A DNA stretch of 64,000 nucleotides from Asterias amurensis (Eukaryota; Echinodermata; Asteroidea; Forcipulatida; Asteriidae): positions 21,080,501 to 21,144,500 of the forward strand of contig NC_092650.1 of NCBI RefSeq assembly GCF_032118995.1. The letters are read 5' to 3'. The notes below the pieces were generated by a model, which did not search any database, was not told where the DNA came from, and saw nothing but the letters and a program-made list of their open reading frames with translations. Numbering within the stretch: position 1 is the first letter of the stretch; each line of letters begins with the position of its first letter. Positions 62,932-64,000 of the stretch are shown piece after piece. The position numbers and the translations under genes were made by a program.

Positions 62932-64000
62932 ATTCCAACCTTCAACAACATGTTACTTCGTCTCCTCATATCGCTGGACATACATTGGATTTACTGATTT
63001 CTAATGTCACTGATGATTTAATTTCTTCGGTTTCAACTCATCATGATCTTCCTTCTGACCATGCTGCTGTGAAGTGTCTGATTAATTGCTCGCCCTCAAG
63101 CATCAACTAAGCCATTAGTTACTCGCAAACTTCGTTCAATTGATATGCCTTATTTTAAATCTGATATTTGTAACTCTTCTTTGATGACGGATCCTGCCAT
63201 CGATTTAGATGAACTTGTTTTGCCATACGATTCTGTTCTTAAGGATGTTCTAGATAATCATGCTCCTGAAGTTCTATAAAAACTGTAATACTACGCCCTC
63301 ATGCTCCATGGTATTGCGATACTTTATGTGCGGCAAAGCATGAAACGTTGTCGTGAGCGAAAGTGGATAAAATCTGGCCTTGCTGTACATCACGAGTTGT
63401 ATAAAGAACAGTGTACTATATACAGAGACCTTGTAAACAATAGCAAATCTAATTATCATCGCCGTCAAATATCCGAGTGCAACCAACGAAGTCTGTTCCG
63501 TGTTATCGACAAGCTTTCTTCTCCGAAGTGTTTGAAAAAGCTTCCAAGTTTTTATAATCCTGTTGATCTCGCCAACAATTTTGCTAGTTTCTTCGAAAAC
63601 AAAATTAAGAAATTGTATGGCAGATTTGATAATATTCGTCCATCACCCATCTCCTTTGACATTCATGATCATTGTATTTCGTCACTCGCCACTCGATCAA
63701 ATCTTGTTCGGTTATCTCCTGCAAGCTGGACCCTCTGCCATTAACTGTTTTTAAGGAGTGCTATTCTGAATTGCTGCCAGTCTTCACAGAGATTATTAAT
63801 AGATCTTTGTCTTTTGGTTATTTCCTTGATCATCTTAAGGAGGCTTGCATCCTTCCACTTCTGAAAAAGCAACATTTGGACCCAGAGTGTTTGTCAAATT
63901 ATCGTCAATTCTCTAACTTGAGATTCATCTCCAAATTGATTGAGCGTGCTGTTGTTAGTCAACTTCATGACTATCTCCATGAAAATAACCTCCATGCATA
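62932..64000 (+). mobile_element. L2/CR1-like non-LTR retrotransposon, 5'-truncated, runs off the window
   Basis: Endonuclease end: NLQQHVTSSPHIAGHTLDLL with SDHAAVKCL. Linker: KLRSIDMPYFKSDI and LDELVLPYDSVLKDVLDNHA with PEVL. Pre-RT: RCRERKWIKSGLAVHHELYK, SKSNYHRRQISECNQRSLFR, LANNFASFFENKIKKL. RT start after one frameshift at about 63715: KLDPLPLTVFKE, EIINRSLSFGYFLDHLKEAC, ILPLLKKQHLDPE, NYRQFSNLRFISKLIERAVV. Stops near 63280 show it is not intact. The rest lies beyond 64000. Confidence 0.85.

Overview
This is a metazoan genomic window. It has spliced genes with short exons and kilobase introns, no operons, and a very high load of short inverted-repeat elements. The repeat content (tRNA-headed SINEs, RTE-, L1- and L2/CR1-like LINE remains, many MITEs) and the CYP3-type P450 fit an invertebrate deuterostome. 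I infer an echinoderm, probably a sea star; the species is not proven from the sequence.

Layout. (1) 268-348 is the last coding exon of a P450 gene whose body lies upstream of the window. (2) 349-9200 is intergenic and repeat-rich. (3) 9201-28490 (+) is a complete CYP3-type cytochrome P450 in 13 exons. All splice phases join and give 504 codons plus stop, with the ExxR, PERW and haem-Cys motifs intact. With the partial gene at the left edge it forms a tandem CYP3 cluster. (4) 28491-36360 is intergenic repeats, including a hairpin element that carries a 23-bp palindromic minisatellite. (5) 43210-46934 (+) is a four-exon gene for a 205-residue secreted, cysteine-rich protein. Its C-terminal half resembles the bacterial Tlde1/DUF2778 L,D-transpeptidase-like fold. 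A TATA-box core promoter and noncoding first exon at about 36370-36444 may belong to it. (6) 46935-54400 is intergenic repeats. (7) 54742-57300 is an array of a roughly 238-bp satellite. (8) 57440-64000 is a retrotransposon graveyard: an L1-like element with a poly-A tail, interrupted by a 1.28-kb inverted-repeat element; an RTE-like element that has lost its catalytic FADD motif; and an L2/CR1-like element that runs off the right edge.

The two genes are not obviously linked in function. The P450 is an ER-anchored monooxygenase and its clustering suggests a detoxification family. The secreted protein may be a domesticated bacterial cell-wall-acting domain used in immunity; this is inference. 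The most pervasive signal is a set of at least six MITE families that all end TTAAAG...CTTTAA. Members sit head to tail and share a single TTAA at several junctions, so all seem to use the same TTAA-targeting transposition route. About 26 sites belong to one family alone (called family A below).
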